Shown: positions 53,911-62,719, counted from the first letter of the stretch. The stretch: DNA of 64,000 nucleotides from AC-32 sp963821495 (GCA_963821495.1 CAWGEA010000003.1:1984001-2048000); one strand, 5' to 3'. The notes: generated from the sequence alone by a model not told the origin. Translations and numbers: made by a program.

Positions 53911-54777
53911 TCAGGCCGGGGGGACGGCGCGGCGCGTGGCCTCGACGTCACGGCCGATCTGGGCCACGAGGTCGGCTTCGCTCTCGAACGCGCGCTCGTC
54001 CCGCAAGCGTTCCCAGAGCTCGAGCCGCAGCTTGCCGCCGTAGAGATCGCCGCTGAAGTCGAGCAGGAAGGCCTCGATTCGCCGCTCATCGCCTCCGTAG
54101 TGCGGGTTCGTCCCGATCGAGATCGCGGCTCGCCGTCCATCTGCCGCGCCCGCGTAGATGCCGTAGCCGGGCACCAGCAGCCCTGGCTCCGGCCGCAGGT
54201 TCGCCGTCGGGAAGCCCAGCGTCCCGCCGCGCGCGTCACCCGCCACCACCGTGCCGGCGACCTCGGCCGGCCGACCTAGCAGCCGCGCCGCACGCTCGAC
54301 CTCGCCTGCGCGCAGCAGGTCGCGGATCCGCGTCGACGAGGCGCCTTCGACCAGCGGCACCGCCCGCACGTCGAGCCCGAGCCGCCGCAGCAGCTCGAGG
54401 TCGCCTGACCGCCTGCGCCCGAAGCGGAAGTTCGCTCCCGCGACCACCACGTCCGTGCCGATCGGTGTCAGCACTTGCTCGACGAACTCCTCGGGGCCGA
54501 GCTGCGCCACCTCGAGGTCGAAGTCGACCACGAGCGTCTCGTCGATCCCGGCCTCGGCCAGCAGCTCGAGCCGCCGGTCGAGTGACGTGAGCACCTCCAC
54601 GCCGTAGCCGAGCGCGACCCGTGGATGCGGTTCGAACGTGACCGCGGTCGCGGTCTCGCCGGCCGCGACCGCAGCCTCCAGCACGCGCCGGTGGCCGAGG
54701 TGGACGCCGTCGAAAGTCCCGAGCGCGACCGCTCTCGGCCGTGTGTCGAGCTCTCGGGGCTCGTGCGCGACCTTCAC
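53911..54777 (-). CDS. ribF: Bifunctional riboflavin kinase / FAD synthetase
   Basis: Makes FMN from riboflavin and then FAD. 288 residues. N-terminal FAD synthetase nucleotidyltransferase part with GTFDGVHLGHRRVL and ANFRFGRRRSGD, SSTRIR; C-terminal flavokinase part with GTLGFPTANL and FLLDFSGDLYG. GTG 54777 overlaps the truB stop as GTGA, the usual truB-ribF coupling. Confidence 0.95.
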   Translation of the reverse strand: MKVAHEPRELDTRPRAVALGTFDGVHLGHRRVLEAAVAAGETATAVTFEPHPRVALGYGVEVLTSLDRRLELLAEAGIDETLVVDFDLEVAQLGPEEFVEQVLTPIGTDVVVAGANFRFGRRRSGDLELLRRLGLDVRAVPLVEGASSTRIRDLLRAGEVERAARLLGRPAEVAGTVVAGDARGGTLGFPTANLRPEPGLLVPGYGIYAGAADGRRAAISIGTNPHYGGDERRIEAFLLDFSGDLYGGKLRLELWERLRDERAFESEADLVAQIGRDVEATRRAVPPA

Positions 54778-55460
54778 GCGCCCCCGTGCGCGGCGGCGCC
54801 CGCGGATCCGAGCCGCGCCAGCGCCTCGTCAGCCGGAATCAGCCGCTCCGGGTCCGCCTCCTCGACCCGGAATGGTCCGACCTCCGTGCGCCGCAGCGTC
54901 ACGCAGTGGCCGCCGAGCGCCGCCGCGATCGAGCGCACGTAGGTCCCGGAACTGACGTGCAGTTCGAGCCGCGCGACTCCGTCGCCATAGGAGATGACCT
55001 CGAGCGCGTCGACCCGCGACCTCCGCAGCGGCATCTTCACCGCGACGCCGCGGCGGTGCAGCCGGTACGCGCGCTCGCCGCCGATCTTCACCGCCGAAGC
55101 GGCCGGGACCGGCAGCTCCACCTCACCGCGGAGGCCCGCGAGCCGGCGCTCGAGCTCGTCCGGATCCGGAGGCTCCCGCTCCTCGACCACCGCTCCCTCC
55201 CGGTCGCCCGTATCCGTGGTCGCTCGGAGGTCGACGTCCGTCACGTAGCGCTTGTCCAGTCCGACGAAGCACGATGCCAGCTTAGTTGCCGATCCGGACA
55301 ACACCAGCAGCAGCCCGGTAGCAAACGGGTCGAGCGTGCCGGCGTGGCCGGTCCGTGCCCCCGTGCGCCGGCGCACCTGCGCGACGATTGCGAACGACGA
55401 GGGCCCCTCGGGCTTGTCGATCAGGAAGAGCCCGCTCGGGTCAAGCGCCCGCGGCGGCAC
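54774..55460 (-). CDS. truB: tRNA pseudouridine55 synthase
   Basis: 228 residues, slightly short. N-terminal LFLIDKPEGPSSF, catalytic motif GHAGTLDPFATGLL with the conserved Asp, KRYVTDVDLRATTDTGD and SSGTYVRSIAAALG. Converts U55 of tRNA to pseudouridine. GTG 55460 overlaps the nrnA end by 20 nt. Confidence 0.96.
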   Translation of the reverse strand: MPPRALDPSGLFLIDKPEGPSSFAIVAQVRRRTGARTGHAGTLDPFATGLLLVLSGSATKLASCFVGLDKRYVTDVDLRATTDTGDREGAVVEEREPPDPDELERRLAGLRGEVELPVPAASAVKIGGERAYRLHRRGVAVKMPLRRSRVDALEVISYGDGVARLELHVSSGTYVRSIAAALGGHCVTLRRTEVGPFRVEEADPERLIPADEALARLGSAGAAAHGGA

Positions 55461-56445
55461 GGAACTCGCGGTGGATGAAGTCGGTGATCTCCTCGACGGA
55501 GGCGTCGCTCGAGAACCCCGCGGCCTGGCGGTGACCGCCCCCGTCCGACTTCCGCGCGATCGCGGAGACGTCCAGCTCGTCGTTCGACGCCCGCAGGCTC
55601 ACCCGCCGCAACGGGCCGTCTCGCCTCGGCGGCTCGCGAATCAGCGCCGCCATCTCGGCTCCCTCGACCGCGCGCAGGTAGTCGATGATCCCCTCCGAGT
55701 ACGCCTCCGCCGCATTCAGCTCGGTGAAGTCGCTCCGCAGGAGGTGGGAGACGACGAGCCGGCCGCCCTCGTAGACCTGCGCCCGCTCCAGCGCGCGTGC
55801 CAGCAGCTTGAGCTTGGCGAACTCGACCGATTCGTAGACGCCCTGGAAAACCCGGTGCACGTCGGCGCCTGCCTCGACGAGCTCGGCGGCGAGCCGCAGC
55901 GCCCTGGGCGTCGTGTTCGTGTACTGGAAGCGGCCGGTGTCCGTGACGACGGCGATGTACAGCGCCTCCGCGATCTCCGGGGTGAGCGCCACGTCGAGCT
56001 CCGCAAAGACGTCGCGCAGCACCTCGCCGGTCGACGACGCGTCGCCGACGACGAGGTTGACGTCGCCGAACCGCGAGTTGTCGTGATGGTGGTCGATGTC
56101 GAGCGTCAGCGGCGCCTTGTCCAGCAGGCCCGTGTCGGGCCCCATGCGCTGCTCGTTCGCGCAGTCGAGCGCTACCAGCACGCGCTCAGCGGCGTCGTCC
56201 GGCGGCTCGCGCCGCAGGCTCCCGAGCGGCATGAACCCGTACTCCCGCGGGAGCGGCGCGTCACCGTAGAGGTACATCTCGCTGTCCTTGCCGATCGAGT
56301 CGAGGGCGAGCTTCGTCGCGAGCAGCGAGCCGAGCGCGTCGCCGTCCGGGTTCTCGTGGGTCACGAGCAAGAAGCGGTCGTTGGAGCGAAGCGCGTCCGC
56401 GACCGCCTGCAGGTCACTCGTCTTCTGAGTCTGGGGCGAGCTCAT
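55441..56445 (-). CDS. DHH/DHHA1 phosphoesterase, NrnA-like
   Basis: 334 residues: DHH motifs LLVTHENPDGDALGS, ALDCANEQR, DIDHHHDNSRFGD and VTDTGRFQYTNTT, and C-terminal DHHA1 GGGHRQAAGFS. The family degrades short oligoribonucleotides and pAp and in some species c-di-AMP. Given the two c-di-GMP turnover proteins in the window, hydrolysis of pGpG is a possible added role, which is inference. Located between rbfA and truB as is common. Confidence 0.93.
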   Translation of the reverse strand: MSSPQTQKTSDLQAVADALRSNDRFLLVTHENPDGDALGSLLATKLALDSIGKDSEMYLYGDAPLPREYGFMPLGSLRREPPDDAAERVLVALDCANEQRMGPDTGLLDKAPLTLDIDHHHDNSRFGDVNLVVGDASSTGEVLRDVFAELDVALTPEIAEALYIAVVTDTGRFQYTNTTPRALRLAAELVEAGADVHRVFQGVYESVEFAKLKLLARALERAQVYEGGRLVVSHLLRSDFTELNAAEAYSEGIIDYLRAVEGAEMAALIREPPRRDGPLRRVSLRASNDELDVSAIARKSDGGGHRQAAGFSSDASVEEITDFIHREFRAAAGA

Positions 56446-56764
56446 CGATGAGTTGGGTCATGCGGACCCCGCGCTCAACGGTCGGATCGTATTCGAAGGC
56501 CAGCTGGGGAGTCCGCTTCAGTCGCAGCTCGCGGGCCAGTCGCGCCTGCAGGACGCCGTGCGCTGCGGTCAGCCCGGCAAGCGTCTTCGCGCGCTTCGCC
56601 TCCGAGCCGAGCACGCTGACGAAGACGCGTGCGTGCCGGAGGTCGGGCGACGTCTCGACGCCGGTAACCGTGACGAAGCCGATGCGAGGGTCCTTGAGCT
56701 CGCCGACGGCTTCCGAGATCACCTCGCGGACGGCCTCGTTGACCCGGCGCATGCGCTCGCTCAT
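56414..56764 (-). CDS. rbfA: Ribosome-binding factor A
   Basis: 30S maturation factor. 116 residues with the KH-like core: RVNEAVREVISEAVGELKDPRIGFVTVTGVETSPDLRHARVF and RTPQLAFEYD. It overlaps nrnA by 32 nt. Separated from infB-ylxP by the opposite-strand LVIVD gene, so it needs its own promoter in 56765-56823; no convincing hexamers were found there. Confidence 0.95.
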   Translation of the reverse strand: MSERMRRVNEAVREVISEAVGELKDPRIGFVTVTGVETSPDLRHARVFVSVLGSEAKRAKTLAGLTAAHGVLQARLARELRLKRTPQLAFEYDPTVERGVRMTQLIDELAPDSEDE

Positions 56765-56823
56765 TCGAGGTATTCAAGCGGCTCGCCCCCAACTCACGCC
56801 CACCGCAGCCGTCCTACTGGACA

Positions 56824-58065
56824 GTGGCGTTGCGGCTCTTCCTCGCAGTTTGGCTCTCCGTCCTCGCGACGGCGGCGGTGACAGACGGGGCCTCGCGGCG
56901 CGCGACGCCGTTCCGCGTCCTGGCGCACGTCCGCGCGGGCGGCGGTTACAGCGGCGACGTCGTCGGCGAGCGGCACTACGCGTACCTCTCGAGCCGCAAG
57001 GGTGCCGCCGGCTGCCCTGCGCAGGGTGTCCGCGTGTACGACCTCGCTCGGCCGAGCCGGCCGCGCCACATCGCGACCTTCGCCCGCATCCCCGGCACGT
57101 GGACGGAGAAGACGATCGTGCGCCGCGTCCGCACCGACGCCTTCGACGGTGTCCTCGCAGCGGTGAGCGTGCAGTCGTGCACCGACGGCTTCGGAGGCTT
57201 CGCGGTCTACGACGTGACGAATCCGGCCCACCCGCACGAGCTCGCGCGGGTCCGGACGGCACCGCGCGGCTCGCACGAGATCTGGCTCGCTGCGGCGCGC
57301 GGCCACGCCTGGGTCTACACGGCCGAGGCTGCAGCGGAGTTCGCGGTCACGCGCGAGTCGTTCGGCTTCCACGTCTACGACGTCACGCACCCGCGTGAGC
57401 CGAAGGAAGTGGGCGGCTGGAGCGCGTGCCGCGACCTCGACGACTGCACGCCGCTGTCGCAGCCGCCGTCGGGCCGCGACCACCGGCGGCTCGTCCACTC
57501 CGTGATCACGAACGCCGCCGCCACACGCGCCTACCTCTCGTACTGGTGGCTCGGCACCGTGATCCTCGACATCTCCGACCCGTCGAAGCCGCGCTACCTC
57601 GGCCGTACGGCATCGGGGCAGGGGAATGCCCACTCGGCGTGGCTCATGAACGGCGGGAAGATCCTTCTCGAGACGCACGAGACCTTGCGCGGCCGGCCGG
57701 TCGTCTGGAACATCGCCAACCCGGGACATCCGGTACGGCTGGCCACGGTGCGGCTCCCCTACCGGCTCGGTCCCAACGGCGACTTCACCGGGCTGCCGCT
57801 TGCCGACAGCGTCCACGATCCCAAGGCGGCCGGCCGCTATGCCTACTTCTCCTGGTACGGCCAGGGCGTCGCGCTGTTCGACCTGAAGAACCCCCGCAAG
57901 CCGCGCTTCCTGGCCCGGTTCCAGCCACCGCCCGGGCAGGACCGCCACGGGCTGCTCTGCCCTGGAGGCTCGTGCACCGCGGTCTGGGGCGTCTTCGTGA
58001 TGCCTCGCTACGTGCTCGCCTCGGACATGATCACCGGCCTCTGGGTGGTCAGTCGTCCAAGGTGA
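56824..58065 (+). CDS. Secreted LVIVD-repeat beta-propeller protein
   Basis: 413 residues. N-terminal signal-like segment (LRLFLAVWLSVLATAAVTDGA) and repeated propeller units of the LVIVD type (VRVYDLARPSRPRHIA, FAVYDVTNPAHPHELA, FHVYDVTHPREPKEV, VILDISDPSKPRYLG, ALFDLKNPRKPRFLA). Cys residues may form disulfides. Function unknown; such proteins are surface or secreted. On the plus strand it splits the otherwise minus-strand infB and rbfA cluster and overlaps ylxP by 17 nt at its 3' end. Confidence 0.85.
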   Translation: MALRLFLAVWLSVLATAAVTDGASRRATPFRVLAHVRAGGGYSGDVVGERHYAYLSSRKGAAGCPAQGVRVYDLARPSRPRHIATFARIPGTWTEKTIVRRVRTDAFDGVLAAVSVQSCTDGFGGFAVYDVTNPAHPHELARVRTAPRGSHEIWLAAARGHAWVYTAEAAAEFAVTRESFGFHVYDVTHPREPKEVGGWSACRDLDDCTPLSQPPSGRDHRRLVHSVITNAAATRAYLSYWWLGTVILDISDPSKPRYLGRTASGQGNAHSAWLMNGGKILLETHETLRGRPVVWNIANPGHPVRLATVRLPYRLGPNGDFTGLPLADSVHDPKAAGRYAYFSWYGQGVALFDLKNPRKPRFLARFQPPPGQDRHGLLCPGGSCTAVWGVFVMPRYVLASDMITGLWVVSRPR

Positions 58066-58348
58066 CGACCTCCCGCTCGACCCGCGCGAGCTCGAACGCC
58101 TGCCCGGCCAGGTAGCGCTCGGCGCCGTCGAGCAGCTCCTCGACCTCGCGATGGCCGCGCGCGACGCACGCAACGGTCAATCGCGCCCGCTGCCACAGCT
58201 CGTGGTGGTCGACCTCGGCGACCGAGGCGCCGAAGCGGCGCTGCAGCTGCGCCTTGACCGACAGCAGCTCCTTGCGCTTGCCCTTCAGCGAGCGGTTCTC
58301 GGGGAAGTGCAGCTCCGCGGAGAGGATGCCGACGTAGCCGGATCCCAA
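58049..58348 (-). CDS. YlxP/DUF503 family protein
   Basis: 99 residues: GILSAELHFPENRSLKGKRKELLSVKAQLQRRF and VAEVDHHELWQRARL, the DUF503 signature. Start taken as TTG 58348, twelve nt after the infB stop, because no ATG or GTG lies in the frame between. The family is regularly found between infB and rbfA and is thought to take part in ribosome maturation; function unproven. Confidence 0.85.
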   Translation of the reverse strand: MGSGYVGILSAELHFPENRSLKGKRKELLSVKAQLQRRFGASVAEVDHHELWQRARLTVACVARGHREVEELLDGAERYLAGQAFELARVEREVVTLDD

Positions 58349-58359
58349 GGTCGCCGGAA

Positions 58360-60339
58360 CTAGGCGGCGGGCGTCGGCGCCTGGGCCGGCGTGTCGAGAT
58401 CGGTGCGCTCGACCTCGCGCGTCTCGTAGATCTCGAGCACGTCGCCTTCCTTGAGGTCGTTGAAGCCCTCGAGCAGGATGCCGCACTCGAAGCCCTCCTC
58501 GACCTCGCGTACGTCGTCCTTGAAGCGCTTCAGCTGCGCGATCTTCGTCTCGTAGATGACGGTGCCGTCGCGCACGACGCGGACGCTCGCGTTGCGGCGC
58601 ACGGTGCCGTTCGTGACGTACGAGCCCGCGATCGTGCCGAGCCGCGAGACGCGGAAGAGCTGCCGCACCTCGACCTCGCCGATCGTCTCCTCGGTGCGAA
58701 CGGGCTTGAGCATCCCGACGAGCGCCTGCTCGATGTCCTCGGTCAGCTGGTAGATGACGCGGTAGGTGCGGATCTCGACGCCCTCGCGGTCGGCGAGCAT
58801 GCGCGCCTCGGCGTTCGGCCGAACGTTGAAGCCGACGACCATCGCGTTCGAGGCGGAGGCGAGCATGATGTCGTTCTCGGTGATTCCGCCCACGCCCTGG
58901 TGGATCACGCTCACGCGCACCTCGGAGTGCTGGATCTTCGAGAGCTCCGAGATCGCGGCCTCGACCGACCCGACCACGTCGCCCTTGAGCACGAGGTTCA
59001 GGTCCTGGACGGCGCCTTCCTGCAGCTGCGTGTAGAGCGTTTCGAGCGTGACCCCGACCGTCGGCCGGATCGCGAACTGCTCGCGCCGCAGACGCTCGCC
59101 GCGCAGCTGCGCGAGGTGGCGCGCCTGACGCTCGTTCTCGACGACGCGCGCCTGTTCGCCCGCGGGCGGCGGGTGGTCGAACCCGAGGATTTCGACCGGG
59201 TCGCCCGGCGTCGCCTCCTTCACCTTCTCGCCGCGGAAGTTGTAGAGGGCTCGCACCTTGCCCCACGCGTCCCCGGCGACGATCGCGTCGCCCACGCGCA
59301 GGGTGCCGCGGTGGACGAGCATCGTCGCGGCCGGGCCGCGACCGACGTCGAGGCGCGACTCGACGATCGGGCCCGAGGCCTCGGCCTTCGGGTTCGCGGT
59401 CAGCTCCAGCTCGGCGTCGGCGACGAGCAGCACCTTCTCGAGCAGCTCGTCGAGGCCCTCGGCCTGCTTGGCGGAGACGAGCGCGAACTGCGTCGTCCCG
59501 CCCCACTCCTCGGGCTGCAGCTCCTCGGCGGCGAGCTCGTTGCGCGCGCGGTCGGGGTTCGCGTCCGGGAGGTCGATCTTGTTGACGGCCACGACGATCG
59601 GCACCTCGGCCGCGCGCGCGTGGGCGATCGACTCTCGCGTCTGCGGCATCACGCCGTCGTCGGCGGCCACGACCAGCACCGCGATGTCCGTGACCTTCGC
59701 GCCGCGCGCACGCATGGCGGTGAACGCCTCGTGGCCCGGGGTATCGAGGAAGGTGATCTTCCGGTCGCCGTGGACGACCTGGTAGGCGCCGATGTGCTGC
59801 GTGATCCCGCCGGCCTCGGTCTCGACGACCGCGGTCTTGCGGATCGCGTCGAGCAGCGTCGTCTTGCCGTGGTCGACGTGGCCCATGATCGTCACGACCG
59901 GGGGTCGCGCCTCGAGATCGGCCTCGTCGTCCTCGTAGGCCTCGGGCTCGAGCTCCTCCTCGGCGGCGTGCTTGATGTTGACCTCGCGCCCGACCTCGGT
60001 CGCGATCAGCTCGACCTCCTCGTCGGCCAGCGACTGCGTGACCGTCTTCGCCGCGCCGAGGCCCATCAGCATCGTGATCAGCTTCGGGACCGGGACGCCG
60101 AGCGCCTGCGAGAGATCCTTGACGGTGACGCCCGACTCGACGGTGACCGGCCCGGTCGGCGGCGCAACCGGCGTCTTCTCCTTCGGCTTGATCTCCTGGT
60201 CCCGGCCGCGAGCCTGCCGCCCGTCCTGGCGCGGACGCGCGGCGCCGGTGTCGATCACGACACGGCGCTTGCGGCGGCCGGCCGGCGCACCCTGGCGGGG
60301 CCGGATCGGGCGGTTGGGCCTGTTGGGACGGTCAGCCAT
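58360..60339 (-). CDS. infB: Translation initiation factor IF-2
   Basis: 659 residues. A short N-terminal region for an actinobacterium (basic Arg/Pro stretch plus the IF2_N domain VTVKDLSQALGVPVPKLI), then the G domain with GHVDHGKTTLLD, DTPGHEAF and NKIDLPDA, followed by domains II-IV. Escorts fMet-tRNA to the 30S subunit. ATG 60339 is 6 nt after the ylxR stop. Confidence 0.97.
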   Translation of the reverse strand: MADRPNRPNRPIRPRQGAPAGRRKRRVVIDTGAARPRQDGRQARGRDQEIKPKEKTPVAPPTGPVTVESGVTVKDLSQALGVPVPKLITMLMGLGAAKTVTQSLADEEVELIATEVGREVNIKHAAEEELEPEAYEDDEADLEARPPVVTIMGHVDHGKTTLLDAIRKTAVVETEAGGITQHIGAYQVVHGDRKITFLDTPGHEAFTAMRARGAKVTDIAVLVVAADDGVMPQTRESIAHARAAEVPIVVAVNKIDLPDANPDRARNELAAEELQPEEWGGTTQFALVSAKQAEGLDELLEKVLLVADAELELTANPKAEASGPIVESRLDVGRGPAATMLVHRGTLRVGDAIVAGDAWGKVRALYNFRGEKVKEATPGDPVEILGFDHPPPAGEQARVVENERQARHLAQLRGERLRREQFAIRPTVGVTLETLYTQLQEGAVQDLNLVLKGDVVGSVEAAISELSKIQHSEVRVSVIHQGVGGITENDIMLASASNAMVVGFNVRPNAEARMLADREGVEIRTYRVIYQLTEDIEQALVGMLKPVRTEETIGEVEVRQLFRVSRLGTIAGSYVTNGTVRRNASVRVVRDGTVIYETKIAQLKRFKDDVREVEEGFECGILLEGFNDLKEGDVLEIYETREVERTDLDTPAQAPTPAA

Positions 60340-60345
60340 TCGCGG

Positions 60346-60582
60346 TCAAGTGTAGAGCCGTGTCAGTTCCGGATCGACCCGCACCGTCTGATGCAGCGTG
60401 CGGTTGAACGAGCGGCGCTCCACCGCGCGCTCGAAGCACGCGAGCCTGCGGCAGGTGTAGACGCCGCGGCCGGTGCCCTTCGGCGAGTGCGTCAGCGTGC
60501 CGTCGCGCGCGACGAAGCGCAGCAGCTCGACCTGCGGCGCCTTGCGGCCGCAGCCCGCGCATGTCCTCACGGGCTCGCTCAC
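60346..60582 (-). CDS. YlxR family RNA-binding protein
   Basis: 78 residues with RTCAGCGRKAPQVELLRFV and the YlxR GRGVYTCRRLACFERAV signature. A small nucleic-acid-binding protein encoded between nusA and infB in most Gram-positives; reported to influence transcription or RNase P. GTG 60582 overlaps the nusA stop as GTGA. Confidence 0.93.
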   Translation of the reverse strand: MSEPVRTCAGCGRKAPQVELLRFVARDGTLTHSPKGTGRGVYTCRRLACFERAVERRSFNRTLHQTVRVDPELTRLYT

Positions 60583-62168
60583 CTAGCGTCGTCCGTCGCC
60601 TCCTCCGCACCCAGCGGCTCGACGGGGATCCCGCCGGGCCGCTCCTCGGGTGGAGCGGTCTCGGGCTGCGAGCTTTCGAGATCGACCTCGCCCTCGGCGT
60701 CCGCGACGGCCTCGGCGCTCGGGTCGTGCGTGGCGACCGCGTCGGCGGGCGCCTCGCTCTCGAGCTCCTCCGGTTCCCCCGCGGTTACCTCGACGCTGTC
60801 GGGGCCGACGCTCTCGGCCTCCGGCTCGGCAGCGTCGGCGGCGGCCTCTAGCTCGGGCTCGGGCTCCGCGACCACCGGCTCCTCGTCCGCCTCCACGTCC
60901 GGGCGGAGCGCGAGCTCCTGGTGCGCGGGGACGCCGCAGTAACGCGAGCCGGGCAGTGCCGCGTTCGGGCAGCGCTTGCCCGTCGAGAGGACCGCGCCGC
61001 AGCGGCCGGTGAACTCGGTGTCCGCGTCGCCGTCGCCGGCGAAGGCCGCCTCGGCCTCCTCCGTCGCGAACTCGGTGTCCGACTTGATGTCGATCTTCCA
61101 GCCGGTCAGCCGTGCGGCGAGGCGGGCGTTCATGCCCTCCTTGCCGATCGCGAGCGCGAGCTGATCGTCAGGGGTGACGATCGTCGCCTCCTTGGCGTCG
61201 TCGTCGAGGTAGACCTCGCGAACGCGGGCCGGCGAGAGCGCCTTGGCGACGAAACGTGCCGGCTCCGGGTTCCACGGGATGATGTCGATCTTCTCGCCGC
61301 GGAGCTCCGAGACGACCATGCGCACGCGGGAGCCGCGCGGGCCGACGCAGGCGCCGACGGGGTCGACGCCCTGGGCGTGCGACTCGACGGCGATCTTCGA
61401 GCGGTATCCCGGCTCGCGCGCGACCGCGCGGATCTCCACGAGGCCGTCGGCGATCTCCGGGACCTCCAGCTCGAACAGCGTCCGGATCAGCTCCGGGTCG
61501 CGGCGCGAGAGGATCACCTGCGGGCCTTTTGTGCCGCTGCGCACCTCGGTGATGACGGCCTTGATGCGGGAGCCCTGCTCGTAGCGCTCGCCGTCGACCT
61601 GCTCGGACCGCGGCAGCAGCGCCTCGACCTTGCCGAGGTCGACGAGGACGTTGTTGCGGTCGCCGGCCTGCTGGACGATGCCCGTCACGACCTCGGTCAC
61701 GCGGTCGACGTACTCGTCGTACATGATCTGGCGCTCCGCCTCGCGGATCCGCTGGGTGATCACCTGCTTCGCGGTCTGCGCGGCGATGCGGCCGAAGTTC
61801 TCCGGCGTAACGTCCTCGCGCTTGACCTGGTTCTCGGGCACGTCCGACCAGTCGATGTCGAGGTCCTCGTCGGTGACGAGCACGTGCGAGCGCTCGCCGT
61901 TTTCGGCCTCGGCCTGCTCGAGCTCGGTCAGCACGCGCTCGCGCGCCTCCTCCAGCAGCCGCTCCTCGATGTCGGGCGGGAGCTCGATCGAGAAGACGCG
62001 GAAGTCGCCCTCGTTGCGGTCCAGCTCGACGACGGCGTGCCGCGACGCGCCCGGCGTCTTCTTGTACGCCGCGAGCAGCGCGTCTTCCAGCGCCGTGATC
62101 AGCGTGTCGCCTTCGATGCCTCTGTCGCGCTCGAGCTCGTGGACGAGCTCGATGATCTCCCTGCTCAT
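60579..62168 (-). CDS. nusA: Transcription termination/antitermination protein NusA with a Cys-rich C-terminal insertion
   Basis: 529 residues. N-terminal RNAP-binding domain, S1 domain (GDRNNVLVDLGKVEALLP), and two KH domains (VGACVGPRGSRVRMVVSELRGEKIDI; LAIGKEGMNARLAARL). After the KH part comes a motif C-GAVLSTGKR-C-PNAALPGSRY-C-GVPAH (C/C/C/H, like small YCxxH zinc fingers), absent from E. coli and B. subtilis NusA, then a long acidic Glu/Ala tail. Acts in pausing, termination and antitermination. ATG 62168 overlaps the rimP stop. Confidence 0.95.
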   Translation of the reverse strand: MSREIIELVHELERDRGIEGDTLITALEDALLAAYKKTPGASRHAVVELDRNEGDFRVFSIELPPDIEERLLEEARERVLTELEQAEAENGERSHVLVTDEDLDIDWSDVPENQVKREDVTPENFGRIAAQTAKQVITQRIREAERQIMYDEYVDRVTEVVTGIVQQAGDRNNVLVDLGKVEALLPRSEQVDGERYEQGSRIKAVITEVRSGTKGPQVILSRRDPELIRTLFELEVPEIADGLVEIRAVAREPGYRSKIAVESHAQGVDPVGACVGPRGSRVRMVVSELRGEKIDIIPWNPEPARFVAKALSPARVREVYLDDDAKEATIVTPDDQLALAIGKEGMNARLAARLTGWKIDIKSDTEFATEEAEAAFAGDGDADTEFTGRCGAVLSTGKRCPNAALPGSRYCGVPAHQELALRPDVEADEEPVVAEPEPELEAAADAAEPEAESVGPDSVEVTAGEPEELESEAPADAVATHDPSAEAVADAEGEVDLESSQPETAPPEERPGGIPVEPLGAEEATDDAR

Positions 62169-62593
62169 GCGGTCTCCTCGATCAGGTTGCCCCGGACGAT
62201 CTCGCCGTACGGGATGTCGACCTCGCCGCCGTCGGCGGCCACGGTCACCGTGTCGTCGCCCGCGCGCGTGACCTCTCCGCGGAGCTTGCGTCCTTCGGTC
62301 TTCAGCTTGACCTGTCTGCCGAGCGCGTGCTGGAAGTGCCGGGGCTTGCGCAACGGGCGCTCGGGGCCCGGTGAGGAGACGTCGATCCCGTACTCGCGCA
62401 GGTAGTCCGAGAGCACGCGCGTGACCTGTTCGCAGAGGGCGAGGTCGACACCCTCGGCGCGGTCGACGTAGACCGTGAAGCGGTCCGGCCCGGTGAGCTC
62501 GACCGCGAGCACCTCGACGCCGGGCAGGGCCTCTTCGACCTTGCCGCTGATGTCGCGCTCGAGTGTCCGCTCCCTGTCGTGCACGCTGGCCAA
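62165..62593 (-). CDS. rimP: Ribosome maturation factor RimP
   Basis: 142 residues from TTG 62593, chosen because AGGAGG sits 6 nt upstream; an in-frame GTG is three codons further in. RimP blocks are visible: VLAVELTGPDRFTVYVDR, VDLALCEQVTRVLSDYL and DVSSPGPERPLRKPRHF. First gene of the rimP-nusA-ylxR-infB operon; a terminator-like hairpin lies in its leader. Confidence 0.93.
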   Translation of the reverse strand: MASVHDRERTLERDISGKVEEALPGVEVLAVELTGPDRFTVYVDRAEGVDLALCEQVTRVLSDYLREYGIDVSSPGPERPLRKPRHFQHALGRQVKLKTEGRKLRGEVTRAGDDTVTVAADGGEVDIPYGEIVRGNLIEETA

Positions 62594-62610
62594 GCCATCC
62601 TCCTCACAAA

Positions 62611-62633
62611 AAATGGGCGCCGCGCGCCCATTT
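62611..62633 (-). terminator. Attenuator-like terminator in the rimP-nusA leader
   Basis: On the minus strand AAATGGGCGC pairs with GCGCCCATTT around GCG (10 bp), and the T-run continues to six T before GTGAGGAGG, the rimP ribosome binding site. Its first arm can instead pair with ATTTC at 62646-62650 (with GAAAT 62630-62634), a possible antiterminator. A -10-like TATCCT lies at about 62663-62668. NusA-controlled attenuation would fit. Confidence 0.6.
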
Positions 62634-62687
62634 CGCCAAGCCGGTGAAATGTGGTGCGAGCAGGATAGCAACTGGAAACGGGCGGTT

Positions 62688-62707
62688 GGCCCCGCCGAGG
62701 CGGGGCC
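62688..62707 (-). terminator. Hairpin between the His-rich protein gene and the rimP operon
   Basis: GGCCCCGCC and GGCGGGGCC form a 9-bp inverted repeat (8 pairs with a tetraloop) 12 nt after the stop of the small His-rich gene. It is preceded, not followed, by T-rich sequence on the minus strand. Probably separates the PadR unit from the rimP-nusA promoter. Confidence 0.5.
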
Positions 62708-62719
62708 GAAAAGCCCTCC

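Noticed and set aside
60350..60370. TACACT before infB as a -10 element, similar to the one before rnj
   Set aside because: It is part of the ylxR coding end (RLYT stop), so the similarity is probably chance; this also weakens the rnj promoter guess.
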